Assembly (NCBI GenBank): GCA_034687125.1
Contig: JAQGBZ010000088.1
Location: 142,611-206,610 of the forward strand
Length of the DNA stretch: 64,000 nt
Direction of reading: 5' to 3'
From: Neelides folsomi
Lineage: Eukaryota; Arthropoda; Collembola; Neelipleona; Neelidae
Shown: positions 1 to 18,380 of the stretch, one piece after another
Layout: every line of letters starts with the position of its first letter
Numbering within the stretch: position 1 is the first letter of the stretch
Program-made: the position numbers and the translations under genes
Notes under the pieces: model-generated
The model's database searches: none
The model's input: the letters and a program-made list of their open reading frames with translations, nothing else
What the model was told of the DNA's origin: nothing

Positions 1-3689
<3,689 letters not shown>

Positions 3690-4191
3690 TTTCATCTTAA
3701 ATATTTTACACCTACAATTTTATTTTAACAACCGTATTTATTTCTGTTATTTCTTCATTTTTTACATTCCTCCTCACCCTCATACATTTTATATCATAAT
3801 AATAGTGATACATTGTTCAATTGAATAAAAATCCTATATATTTCGTTTTAATAATTTCCCTCGATTGCTATCATTGACAATGAGAGTGGAAAATTGGATA
3901 AGATAAAGGTCATTAAGGCCTTTATAAACATATTATCAAAGGTGGAAAGTGGGGCTTGGGGGGACTAACGTTTGATTCACATAGATCCTTTTGGATCAAG
4001 AAGATGAAGATGATGAGGGGGATGGGGAGTGGGCGTGGAGGGAGACACGGCGCCCTCTCTGTGGGTCCCCGCACCTGCGGAATGTGAGAGGATCTCGGCA
4101 TTCTTCATCGAGATCTTCTGTCTCTTCGACTCTTCCTCGTCGGCCTCCAGCCACATTTACTCGGCGGCGGGAATGGTCGGCGGGTAGTGGG
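3690..4191. other. Spacer between KAT2 stop and Src42A start codon
   Basis: About 500 nt. The first part is the AT-rich KAT2 3' UTR. From about 3950 the sequence becomes GC-rich and stays open in the Src42A frame from an upstream ATG at 3991. I read this as 5' leader, because the myristoylation-type start lies downstream at 4192. No other gene was seen. Confidence 0.6.
3824..3829 (+). terminator. Candidate poly(A) signal of KAT2
   Basis: AATAAA lies 135 nt after the KAT2 stop codon in AT-rich sequence, before the Src42A start region. Position and motif fit a cleavage signal; the cleavage site itself cannot be seen. Confidence 0.5.
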
Positions 4192-7873
<3,682 letters not shown>

Positions 7874-9136
7874 CCCATTCCCGACCATTATTTTTCTACG
7901 CCATACTCAGCCGCTCAAACCCACTTTTCACGCCTACATTTTTTACATCCTACGCTAAACTGATTCCGAATAAACCTCGTTTAATCATATTGCTAAACAT
8001 CTCTATCTCTCTGTAAATGTTTCAGATATAGGATTTTTGAATAATGTTTGATCATATTATTAATAATTATAAATAATTTATGGAAGCTCTCCTTGAAGTT
8101 TCCCGCGTTTATCTCGCCTATAACTCATTGTCAGAGTCAAAAACTCTTTTAAAAGAACAAAATATGGCGGAAGAGTGGTTAAATGCTTGTAAGATACGAT
8201 AAAATTATTATTTACACAAAATATTTAATATCTTGAATATACATTATATACTAACAGCTATACGACCATCTCTCGTTCTACGGGCTGCTAATACCCATTT
8301 TCATCTTTAATCTTAAGATCGGTTATATACATTTGCTTTATATATATTATAACATTAATTAATGTTTCCTACTCTCAGCATTCTTACAAATTCACTTTCG
8401 ACATGACCTTGCATCATTTTTACTACCCAGATTGATGAGACTTCATTCATGAATTCAAATAACACTGCAATTTTTATAGAAAAATAATAAATTAGTCGAA
8501 GTAAAAAACTCTTGATTCAAATTCATTCTCATTCGCATCGCTAATCGTAATCGTGAGTGCGTGGGAGAGTGAGCCGGAGAGGTAAGATCAACATTATAAA
8601 TGTTCATACAACAAAATATAAATGATACTCCTCGCAAATAAATCTTTTTTCATCTCCATCATGAAAATCTTTAATTTTTGGACCTTGGTAAGCAATTCAC
8701 TATTCGATATCGTTACACCCTTTTAATGCACCCTTTATTAAAATTATTATTACATGTAATAAGCGTGAATGTATTTATAGTATTGATACAAATGTTTGCA
8801 TTTAGGATTAAGTAAGGTGTGGTGGGGCCTATAAAGGTCGCCATTATAAAAGTACTAATGGTATACGAAATTTAAAAAATTGAAGATTTGATGTCAGGAA
8901 TGGCGGAATGGTCGATTGCGTAGCAAGGCGAGTACAGTAAATAGATAGGTCTGGGGTCTGGGGAAGGATCCTTGCGATCTGGTTGGTCGATGGAGGTGAC
9001 TGGGAGGAGGATGTTGTTAAAGTACGCGACGCAGTGGCTCCCCCTGCTTCGGCACAACTTCCAGACCTCGCCTCTTCTCCTTGCCAGTCGCTCTTTCTTC
9101 TTGCTGTCCTTTTGTTCGCAAACCTCCTTGGCTCCA
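7874..9136. other. Intergenic spacer, Src42A to ATF7IP
   Basis: About 1.26 kb, AT-rich up to about 8800, then GC-richer toward the next gene. It should hold the Src42A 3' UTR and the ATF7IP promoter and leader. The last 165 nt are open in the ATF7IP frame from an ATG at 8972. No independent gene was recognised. Confidence 0.6.
7969..7974 (+). terminator. Candidate poly(A) signal of Src42A
   Basis: AATAAA lies about 95 nt after the Src42A stop codon. It fits a short 3' UTR, but later AT-rich signals cannot be excluded. Confidence 0.45.
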
Positions 9137-11856
9137 ATGGCTCTGGCCATGAGTGGCGTCGCAAGTGCTCAACAAGAAGAGTTTCTTTCCGTGAGTGGGG
9201 CCGTGGATGACATCGTGGACCAAATCGTGGAAGAAAACAAAGAAAGTACCCCAGAGGGGGAAAATACGAAGAAGTGGGAGGAGCCTATGGTCATAGATCT
9301 AGATGATGAAGATGAAGAAAACATGGCGGCGCCCCTAAATACTGATACAGTTCCGGTCATACACGATGACCCGAAAGAAAACAAAGTGGAAGTGTCGAGT
9401 GTTGTTGACGAAATTGTCCTGAGCGAGGAAGAGAGTGAAGAGCCAGCTTCTAAAAAATCATGTATCGACTCCACAGCTGAGAGTGGAGCAGGGAGTGAGG
9501 GCATTAAAAAGGTAGTGAAATTATTATCGAGGAAGCAACTCGAGGGGCTCGTAACGAAGAAAATTTTAGAATGTCTCAATTTCGAGTCGGAATTGGGACA
9601 GCTGAAAGCAAAAATGACCCAAATGTCAGGAACAAAAGAGAAGCTTTTTCATAAGACAGCGACACTGCAGAAACAGGTAAAGAAAATTTGGCAACCCTGG
9701 GTTCAATATATAGGATGACTAACATTTTTAAATACCGGTCCCTATAATAAAATCATTAATTATACTGGCATTTGATTTCGGTTACATAAATTCATAATCC
9801 TAGATTTTAAAATATTAGAAAATATGCATAATATTATAAAATGGTAAATTCTACCTTAATTGCATATGAGGAGTTTGGGTATTAATATAATTATGAAAAC
9901 ATTTACCGGTACTCATTTTATTTTTAAAAATTAATAATTCTATATGAGTTGGGAATTTTTTTTTCTTTTATGGCAGTAATTGGAATTGTGTAGAAGATAT
10001 AGGAAAAAATTAAAATTCAATAATTTTAATATTTTTTTATATTTTATATCAATTTTATCATCAAGCGTTTTAAATAGCAACATTTTACCATTGGTTAATT
10101 ATGATCATCCACTTTAAATATAATAGTGAATGACTCATATGAGCCTTATTGGGCAATCGGGCCGTGGGGCTCCCATTCACTTTTAATGCAAAAGCTCCAA
10201 CTTTTAATTTTTATCCATTATGTTTAAACGATTGCTGATTTTCCTCCTTATGAAAAGTTAAATTCATGCATTTAAATACGAATTTAATTCTTTTTAGGTT
10301 GTCGAAATGTCGAAGGCCATGAGGGGTCTTGTTGAGAATAAGAGCCGAGATTCTGCGCCGAAGAACCACGTCCCCCTCAAGTTTTATCGCTCTGTGGGGC
10401 TTCAAGTAGGAGTGGAAAACATGCAGACTCTCAGCCGCCTTCAGAGTCAAACCAGAAAGGTGGAGCCGATTCGAACCACCAAACTAAGCCCTGGACTGAT
10501 CCCTCTCGCTACCACGGCCCCAACCTCCATCGGTAACAATAATATGATCAACGGTCAAAGACGATATGGGAAAACGACCATTTCGGTGGCCGATATTACC
10601 AAATCGATTGGTAAAAAATCAAATTCTCCGCCTAAAGCAGGATCACGCCAAGCCCAGTCCCTCGTTGATCTCACGGATGAGAAAGGAGTAAATGGAAATA
10701 ATGGTACATTGCATATTCATTTGCTTGCTTTTAGGTGTTAATTGCATTTTGCATTGTCCCAACTTTGATTCTAATCAACATTTTGCTTGATTGTTGTAGT
10801 GATGCAGAATGGAGTTCAATACAGAATCGTCAATGGTGGGGGACAGCCGTTAGGGGGCAATGTGCAACTTCTATCAACCAGCACCGGATACCGTATTGTC
10901 ACACCTGGTGGACAAACCCGGCCTGTCCTTTTCGCTCAAAATGCCAAAAACGGGCCTCAAAATGTTCCTATTAGGGTAATTTGACTACTTTTACAATACA
11001 TTAAATAAAACGATGTTATATTTTAATTTATCAATTTATTATTATCTTCCTTTTATATGGGCAGTTTATACATTTCTAATTTATTTTTTTAATTGCAGCC
11101 TAATAATATTGGTGGAAAACCAACAGCTGTTACTGGTCCTTTAAACCGATCTTCACTTGGACAGAATTCACCTATTCGTAAATTTACTCTTGTAAGTAAA
11201 TACCACTTGTTTGGTCTGTTGTTTGATTTAGATTTTTTGGATATAAAAAATCCTAAAGCCGAGTCGTTGGATTTTACGTAATTAAAATATCAGAACACCC
11301 CTGGCTCGTGTAAAATCGAATCATTCACTCACATTCAGACTTTTTATTATCTACATTGTGATTTTTGATAATGTTTTTTTGATATTTAGCCACCACTCCC
11401 TCCAGCTAGCACCAATACACTCCAACTTGCGAGGAAGGCAGTAAAAGAAATTCCACCTCGACCAAGCTTAACGCTACAAGAACAAAGCGATGGAATTGTT
11501 CTCTCTTGGACTTTAAAACATACAATAAATCATGCGGAAATCCAGAGTTACCAAATATTCGCATGCCAAGAGCCTCTGACTGGGCATCAGCAAGGTCAAC
11601 CTTCAAAATGGAAGCGAGTCGGCGATGTGAAAGCCCTTCCACTCCCAATGGCGTGCACATTATCCCAAGTAAGCAATAATTTCCGATTCCTAAACTTTAT
11701 TATTTAAACTCTCTTGCGATGCGAAACTAGCGTTTTATATTTTTTTAGTTTACAGAAGAAAATCGCTACCATTTCATCGTCCGAGGACAAGATGCTTACA
11801 ATAGAACAGGACACTTTTGCGATCCTGTTTCAATTATTCTCAAAAAGAAGCATTAA
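9137..11856 (+). CDS. ATF7IP: ATF7IP/MCAF (windei-type) SETDB1 cofactor
   Basis: Nuclear cofactor that, in flies and vertebrates, stabilises the H3K9 methyltransferase SETDB1/Eggless. Six exons: 9137-9676, 10298-10703, 10800-10975, 11099-11191, 11390-11668, 11749-11856; 533 residues with all phases consistent. The N-terminal half is acidic and low in complexity. Residues about 130-180 form a charged, coiled-coil-prone segment (KKVVKLLSRKQLEGLV onward), the SETDB1-binding region in relatives. The C-terminus is a fibronectin type III domain: GIVLSWTL, then VKALPLPMACTLSQ, YHFIVRGQDAYNRTGHFCDP. That last block is diagnostic of ATF7IP proteins. Start codons at 9137 and 9149 are both plausible; the frame stays open upstream to an ATG at 8972. 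Intron 1 is 621 nt. No AATAAA follows closely; the nearest (12243) lies inside the convergent neighbour. Confidence 0.9.
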
Positions 11857-12016
11857 GATACATTTTTATCGAAACAATTTCAGTTTTTATATGGTTCATC
11901 AATTTATAAATAACATGTTAATTTTTTATACTATAAATTATCTTTACTTAATATCTAAGATATTTCCTATAAGAATCTTTTAGAATGAAAGTAATTAAGA
12001 TTGGCAATTTAGTCAA

Positions 12017-12026
12017 TTTATTTATT
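12017..12026 (-). terminator. AATAAA hexamers overlapping the stop codon of the SMP-C2-C1 gene
   Basis: On the minus strand the last sense codons and stop read AAT AAA TAA followed by AT, giving two overlapping AATAAA hexamers across the stop codon. If used, the 3' UTR would be very short. The convergent ATF7IP stop is only 161 nt away. Confidence 0.35.
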
Positions 12027-15000
12027 ATCCGATCCCAGCGGAGGTTCTTCAGCACATTTAGGAGGTAGTGTAATTCCTTCGCTTTCCTCTTCCATTTTCA
12101 CTTCGCCAGGTTCCTCTGAGATCTTTCCGAGTTTAGGGGCCTTCTTGAAGATATTCGCTATTGAACCAATTAACAAACGTTCAGTTGTTTTTAATTTTAA
12201 ATCCTCCTTGAAAAATTTTTTCTAAAGGTATCAAGAATTTTAAATAAATAATCTAGAGTTTATTTTGTAATAAATACAGTGAAATTTGTTAATATTGGTG
12301 TATTTGATTGTAATGTAAGAAATAAAAAGTGTTAAAGGTATAATAAAGAGCAATTTTCTGAAAATGAAAATTCGATTTTTAAACAACCTGTTTAACAGTG
12401 TTAAAACTTGCGCTTAAAGTCAAATAAAAACTTAGGCGGTTTTTCTTAAAATAAAACTGGTTATTTTAAATTAAACAAAACGGTCAATCCTCGTTAATCA
12501 TTCCAAACCAAAATTCCTTGCTTATTGTTTGTTAAATATTACTGTTTTAGAAAAGCACAGAAAAGCTTACAAGGCTTTTTTTTATTAGAGGTGTAAGGTA
12601 ATTTCTGAAGCGCTGAACCGTTAGCCTTGTTAATTTTCCCATTCCTTACAGTCTCACCCTCATGGGTCACATGACCGTTGTTAGTTTTCTTCCTTTGGAA
12701 GAAGGAAGGTAAGAAGGCGAGAAGATTAGATCCCTTTTCACTCTTCGCTGTATCACTGCAAACTCACACTTGGTAGTTTTTGTCATCAAGAGAAAATATA
12801 TGAAAAATGTTCCTTACAGCTCAATGTCGTACACTGTTGTATTGGCGCAGTAGGAAGTGACACGGACGTGGCACTCCTTGTGGCACTTCAACTTACAATC
12901 TCGACACTCGTACCCTTGCTTTCCCAAACTGAACGGAAATCGACCACTGCAGATATCGCATGAGCTTCCACTGAAAAATGATAGAGAACCTTACGATTTG
13001 AAGAATTCAAGAAGGCACAATTGAGAAGTTTTGAATAAACACGATGCGTGAAATGCATTAGGGCATGGATCTCAAACTCACCTTGGGAGATGCTTAGCGC
13101 CGAATGTGTGATCGTTGAAGATGTGGAGTTTCTTCCCACGCTTCCTCCATTTACCACTTTCGGCCAAATGAGGAGGGATCAAATAATACCTTGAGAAAGA
13201 TTTAAAAATTAGATATGCCGCATTTCCTATGTTTTTGTGTGTACGTTTATAACTCGCATCGCCGTTTTCATCGTTGATTAAGTTTATTTAAAGTGAAAGA
13301 CATTTACTCACTTTTTGACTCTGTTCTCCGTTGCTTCAATGACGAGGGTCGAGTTTTCATGAATGAAGGTCGTCGTTGAGAAGCCGGATAGCTCAGAGGC
13401 AGACGATCTCGCAGAACTCATCCCACTTCCTCCGACACTTAAGTGTCGACCGGTTAAGAGGCTTTGTCTGTCTTCAGAGATCGACCTCGAGAATTCAGGT
13501 TCGCTTTCAGTTCCGCCGTCTTCTTTGCTTGTGACCATAGACTGGGAACGACCTTTTGAAAAACGGCGCTTAATCGTCTTGAAAATGTCGCCTTTTCTTG
13601 TTTTCCTTCTCCCACGCTCTATATTGGATCAAAATTCCAAGTAAAGACCAATCAAGTAATGATGTTTTACCAAGAATTGAAAATCTACTGACTCACAACG
13701 AGTCAGCATACCCCAATTCTTTCAAAAAATGCTTCTAATATTATCTCATTTTATGAAAGGAAAATATTATTGTCTATTTTAAATTGTTTTTTACCTTCTC
13801 CGTATTGATGATCCATACCGGCTGAACTTTGATCCTTGTCGCCTTTGTTGAGTCCCTATTGACATTAACCATAATGATTAAGGATACATTGAATCATTGT
13901 ACATCGGTCTAGACTTGAAAGTATAAATTGTACTACATAATAACTAATACATTTATAATAAAAAAAATTACATTTTGTTCATGATTGTACATTATGGTAA
14001 ATTGTATTCGACTACACACAATAAACCAAAAAGGATATAACACCCTTATGTTGGCTTTTTAATATACAAAATATACGTTTATTCACACAAGAGTAGTTAT
14101 GTTTGTATAGATCCACAATTGGACATGGCACATAATGTTTTTATGTAAATATTGTAAATCGTAAATGTAAACTACAAGGAAAAGATCTTTCATACCTCGT
14201 TATCTTTTCCTATTATAATTTGTTCGGCTATTTTCTCCGTCTAGGGATTTTTGGTAAAAAATGACAGATAAAGGAAATTCACTATATTGGGCATTTGATT
14301 GTATACCCAAGTATCATTTCATTTGTGAGCAATGGGTGTAAGAAGAGAGGTGATAGCTTCAGCTGTACATACAAAATGTGCTTTGCTGGTTAGGTAAAAG
14401 TGATTTGTAAAATCATACTCTACTTTAAATTAATAAGAATATCATGTTACGACCTACTCGTACGATTTCCACTACAAAGTATGTAATTACTTTAATGGTC
14501 TATTGAGAGTGAATTGTAACTGAAGGAGAGGTGAGTAATTGATACGAAGTAAAGAATAGAAGGAAGTCGTACATAATCATAAAAAAGCAAAGAAAAAAGC
14601 TTGTTAGTCAATCTTGCATCGTATTCATGAGCAGGTTAAATATGGTTTCCAGCTTTTTATTGCTTCATCGTAAGTTTCACATGTCTCATTTTACCTTTTG
14701 TACGGAGTGGATGATGAGGGTACTTTTGTCGGCGTTGGATATGGCGTCAAACTCCTTGAGAACCCCTTCAGTGAAGAGGCCCGACCCCGCCGTCGGAGAT
14801 TTCGTAAACACCGTTCGTGTCGTCTTGATCAAATTTCCATTCGGGGAGATTTGCTCAATGATTTCTCGAGACTTTTGCATAAATTCGGCTTCGTCGAGGA
14901 AAGTAAACTGTTCATTAAAAATAATAAAGACAATATATCAATAAGACATAAGACAATATAGGTAAAATGATTATTTAGCTATTTTTTACAATAATTATTA

Positions 15001-18000
15001 AATAGGGTTATACACGTTAAATACTGTATAAATTATTGATTGAATGGTTATTTTTAAAGATTACAATAAAATTAGACAATTTATTCGAAGAGATTTGTTT
15101 ATTTTGCCATTTAATTGTTATTGTTTAATGTCTGATGGCATCGGATTACGGGTAAGAATAGGATATATATTAATTGTAATCAACAGGATAATGGAGATTG
15201 TTCATCGTTAGGCTTAAAAATTACGCATAGCCATTCACAACATTAAATGAAGTTCGACTATTTAGCCTTTGGGTATGGAATAGAATTACGTACTTGTAGC
15301 TCAATTGTTCCAGTAATTTGTTCAGAGATTTCCATTCTACGGCTCTTGAGGGGAATTAACCGTGGGTTTCCCTCTACTCCGATTTCATCAACGGAGAGAA
15401 TGTTACAGCCGAGGAAACGAGCTCCAATTTGATCGTAGACTTCAAATAGGATTTCACCCGTCCCACCTCTGATGTTACTGAAATTAATCGAATTACTAAT
15501 TAGAACAACGTTACGCAATGTTCTCTTCAACTTTGACCCATTTCTCTGTTTCCTCCATTTATTATTTATAATTTTATGTTGAATCCATTTTCGAGACAAA
15601 TAACTTGAGCGTTTTCCTCCTCGTTGCATCGGAGGAATTTAGAAACTTTGAGAGTTAAATGACTCGGATCAATTTTCCCTCTCGTTCACTCAGCGTCAGT
15701 TCAAGTTCCTCATGAGTTTAATTATATGTGTTTATTTAAACAATGATGAGGAAACTTTGCCATAAACGCTCCATTTCACTTCCATTTTCCTAAATAAATA
15801 ACTTAAGGATAATGGAAGCTCAATGTGCTTTGTTAGTGGCCAATCCTCTACTGCAATTTATTTGTGTCAATTAAAATGTTGGTAAACCAAGGGATTCATT
15901 TCATTTGATGGGCTGAGGATCATTGAAGGGAGCTTACAATACAAAGTTGTCCTTCCATTGAGGATTCTTCCCCTTCATCGGTTCTGTTTGATACTTTTGA
16001 GGCGGATCATCAAGTTCGAGGACGCAGTAGGGTTCTTCACAGCCCTTTTGAAGCCCAATGTCTCTTCCTCCAACAACTTTCACAATGAGGTACTTTTTCT
16101 CCTTCCCCTGCAAAAATGGACACATGAGATTCTGCTGTCGTCATCATTTGTCTTTTACTGTCTTTCAGCAAAATATAAACGAGAATGAAAAGCCAATAGA
16201 TGACATTTATATATCTCTATATGAAGGGAAGAAATTTAAGATGACCTAGTCTCTGCTCGGGATAATATCTCTTCGTTATCAAAACCAACGTAAAATATGA
16301 AACATAGTGCTCGTAAACTCGTAAATGTTTATAATGCAATCCCAGGTCATACATGTTCCGGAGTCTAATCTTGCTTAATACATAACACTCCTATGATATC
16401 TATCTAATTAATCTTCGTTAAATAAACTACTAAAATACATATTCCATTTATCCTACAGTTACACCCCAAAATGCTGCAATTTTCTTGGGTATATAAAATA
16501 CCCTGGAACATTGAACAAGTGAGAAGGCCGAATGGACATGACCTGTATTTTAAGTCAAGAGCTTATTTTTTATATCTAAAGTAGTGAAATATGGCCCGAG
16601 CGTTGCATTGCAGCTTTGCGGCATCAACGGTTTAAGTGTGGGAATGCAGTTGGAAGGGAAACAGTTTGAATGAAAAATGTAAAAATGTATGACATACATG
16701 AGAAGAACGTCGACGGGAAAGGGGAGTAATTTTGGGGATGAGGGGGAAAGTGGGGAAAAGGTTGAGGTCGATGGAAAGGACAGCGTTGCGAATCGCTGCC
16801 GTCACTCCCTCGATCAAAGCTTCGTTCCCCTCCTTGTCGAGAGTTGTGGTGTGGGGGATGGACACGGCCACGTCAGGCCATCCGTCAAACTTCATATTCG
16901 CCTTCTTCTCCGCCCCATCGAACGAAATGTTGAGTCGACCATTGAGGGTATCGACGAAGAAGTCCGACCTCGCCGCCGCTCCTTTAACTTTCGAGTAAAA
17001 CGAGAGGACCCCGTTGAGACTCGTTTCACAGTCACAAGTCAATCTCTGCAAATAATAAAATCCTCGTATAAACCCACACAAAATTGGAGTTAACTACACA
17101 TATAACTTTTAAATTCTCCTTTCGTGTCTGGCTGAACTCAAAACCCAATGTTCAATTCAACAATCTCCCTTCAAGGCTCAATGAGACATTAAAGTTTTTA
17201 ATCTTTCTTTCCTCAAAATTAAGATAAATCAACTTTTCTCCTCCAAACTATTATTCGAACAACATCAATCTCTTTTTTCAATATTTGAAATCGCGATTAG
17301 AACATTTTCTATATTAGCTCAAGAAACTCGACTCATTTACTTTTATACTCTCCCTCATTGAATGGGCGATATGTATAGGTATTTAAATACATTTCAGAAG
17401 GGCTATTGTACAACCAGGCATGGAGATATCAAGTGAAAAGAGCTCAATCTTACAATAACGTTGCTGCTCGCATGATGAGATTCCGCGTAGAGATTCTGTA
17501 GCGAGATCCTATCTCTGAACTTGAGAGCGAGGATTGTGGATGTCGACTGCGTCTGCCATATTTAAGACTCTTTTTAATAGCGTGTTTTCAACTATAAAGG
17601 ATTGAAGGAGCGAAGCATACACAATTTGAACCTCGTTTCATTATTGATTCGACATTCAACATGCATCCCACATCTGCATGCCACGTTGGATTTGGGGAAA
17701 TAAAAGTAGTTTTATTAAAGGAACCACTTCCCAATTTTTACCTTCTTTCCGCCGGAGTCCTTCAAAGAGTGATTCAAGGAGTCCATGAGTATTTGAACTG
17801 CCTCGTCCCAAGTCCCATCCGAGACGGACCTGGGCGAGTAGATCCATTTGAACACGCCGTTTAAGTATTCATTGATGAGAGGGTCCGGGCCGAGACAAGG
17901 ACCTTCATCATTTTCTCCGGAAAAGACCGTGGGTTGTTGCCTGGAAAAACTCGTACCGGCCCCGACAAGAACGATGTCGGGTTTCACTCCCCCACTCCCA

Positions 18001-18380
18001 TTCATGGCATTGATATCCTTCTTATTCTTCCTCTTCCGTAGTTCGGCAGTCGGAGGCTCATCGTCATTCCCCGACTTCCGAACCGGGGAAGTTGGGGGAA
18101 CCGGTCCTGGCAGCCCTGACGAATTTGACTGATTTGGGTCCGATGATTCACTGTAGGATTTCTCTTCTACGTCTGGCTTGGCCCCTTCGTTCTGGGCCTG
18201 GATGGGCGAGGGTCTGGAGAAGCGGACGTAGAGGAATTTGATCCCTGCGACGGCCAAGAAGAGAAAGATGATCCAACCGGTGAGTAGCATTGAGATCGTG
18301 TCCATGTCACTGTCAGGGTTCCCACCTTCGAATACACAAATTAAATCATCCACACGGTCGGCGAGGTCGAACTCAAACAT
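12018..18380 (-). CDS. Membrane-anchored SMP-C2-C1 lipid-transfer protein, TMEM24/C2CD2-like
   Basis: Probable membrane-contact-site lipid transporter. Twelve exons in transcript order: 17742-18380, 17454-17546 (its acceptor may instead give 17552), 16698-17045, 15938-16107, 15294-15477, 14695-14907, 13795-13855, 13312-13618, 13082-13189, 12818-12970, 12650-12755, 12018-12221; 861 residues, phases consistent throughout. A single hydrophobic segment (about residues 31-51, starting SMLLTGWIIFLFLAVAGIKF) is followed by a Ser/Pro-rich linker, an SMP-like region (about 160-360), a C2 domain (about 362-450: YLIVKVVGGRDIG, NPQWKDNFVF, ILFEVYDQ) and a basic Ser-rich stretch (RRKTRKGDIFKTIKRRF). A canonical C1 zinc finger follows at about 699-749, with spacing H-x12-C-x2-C-x14-C-x2-C-x4-H-x2-C-x7-C, and a tail of about 110 residues. 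TM-SMP-C2 recalls vertebrate TMEM24; the C1 recalls PDZD8. Family assignment is by architecture only. Confidence 0.85.
14177..14211. repeat. Short inverted repeat in an intron
   Basis: Perfect 10-nt arms AGGAAAAGAT (14177-14186) and ATCTTTTCCT (14202-14211) flank a 15-nt loop, inside the 839-nt intron 13856-14694 of the SMP-C2-C1 gene. No function is implied. Confidence 0.5.

Noticed and set aside
12818-12820. TAA beginning at 12817 as the C-terminal stop of the SMP-C2-C1 gene
   Set aside because: It overlaps a good GTAAGG donor, and two further in-phase exons continue to a stop at 12018, although a retained-intron isoform remains possible.
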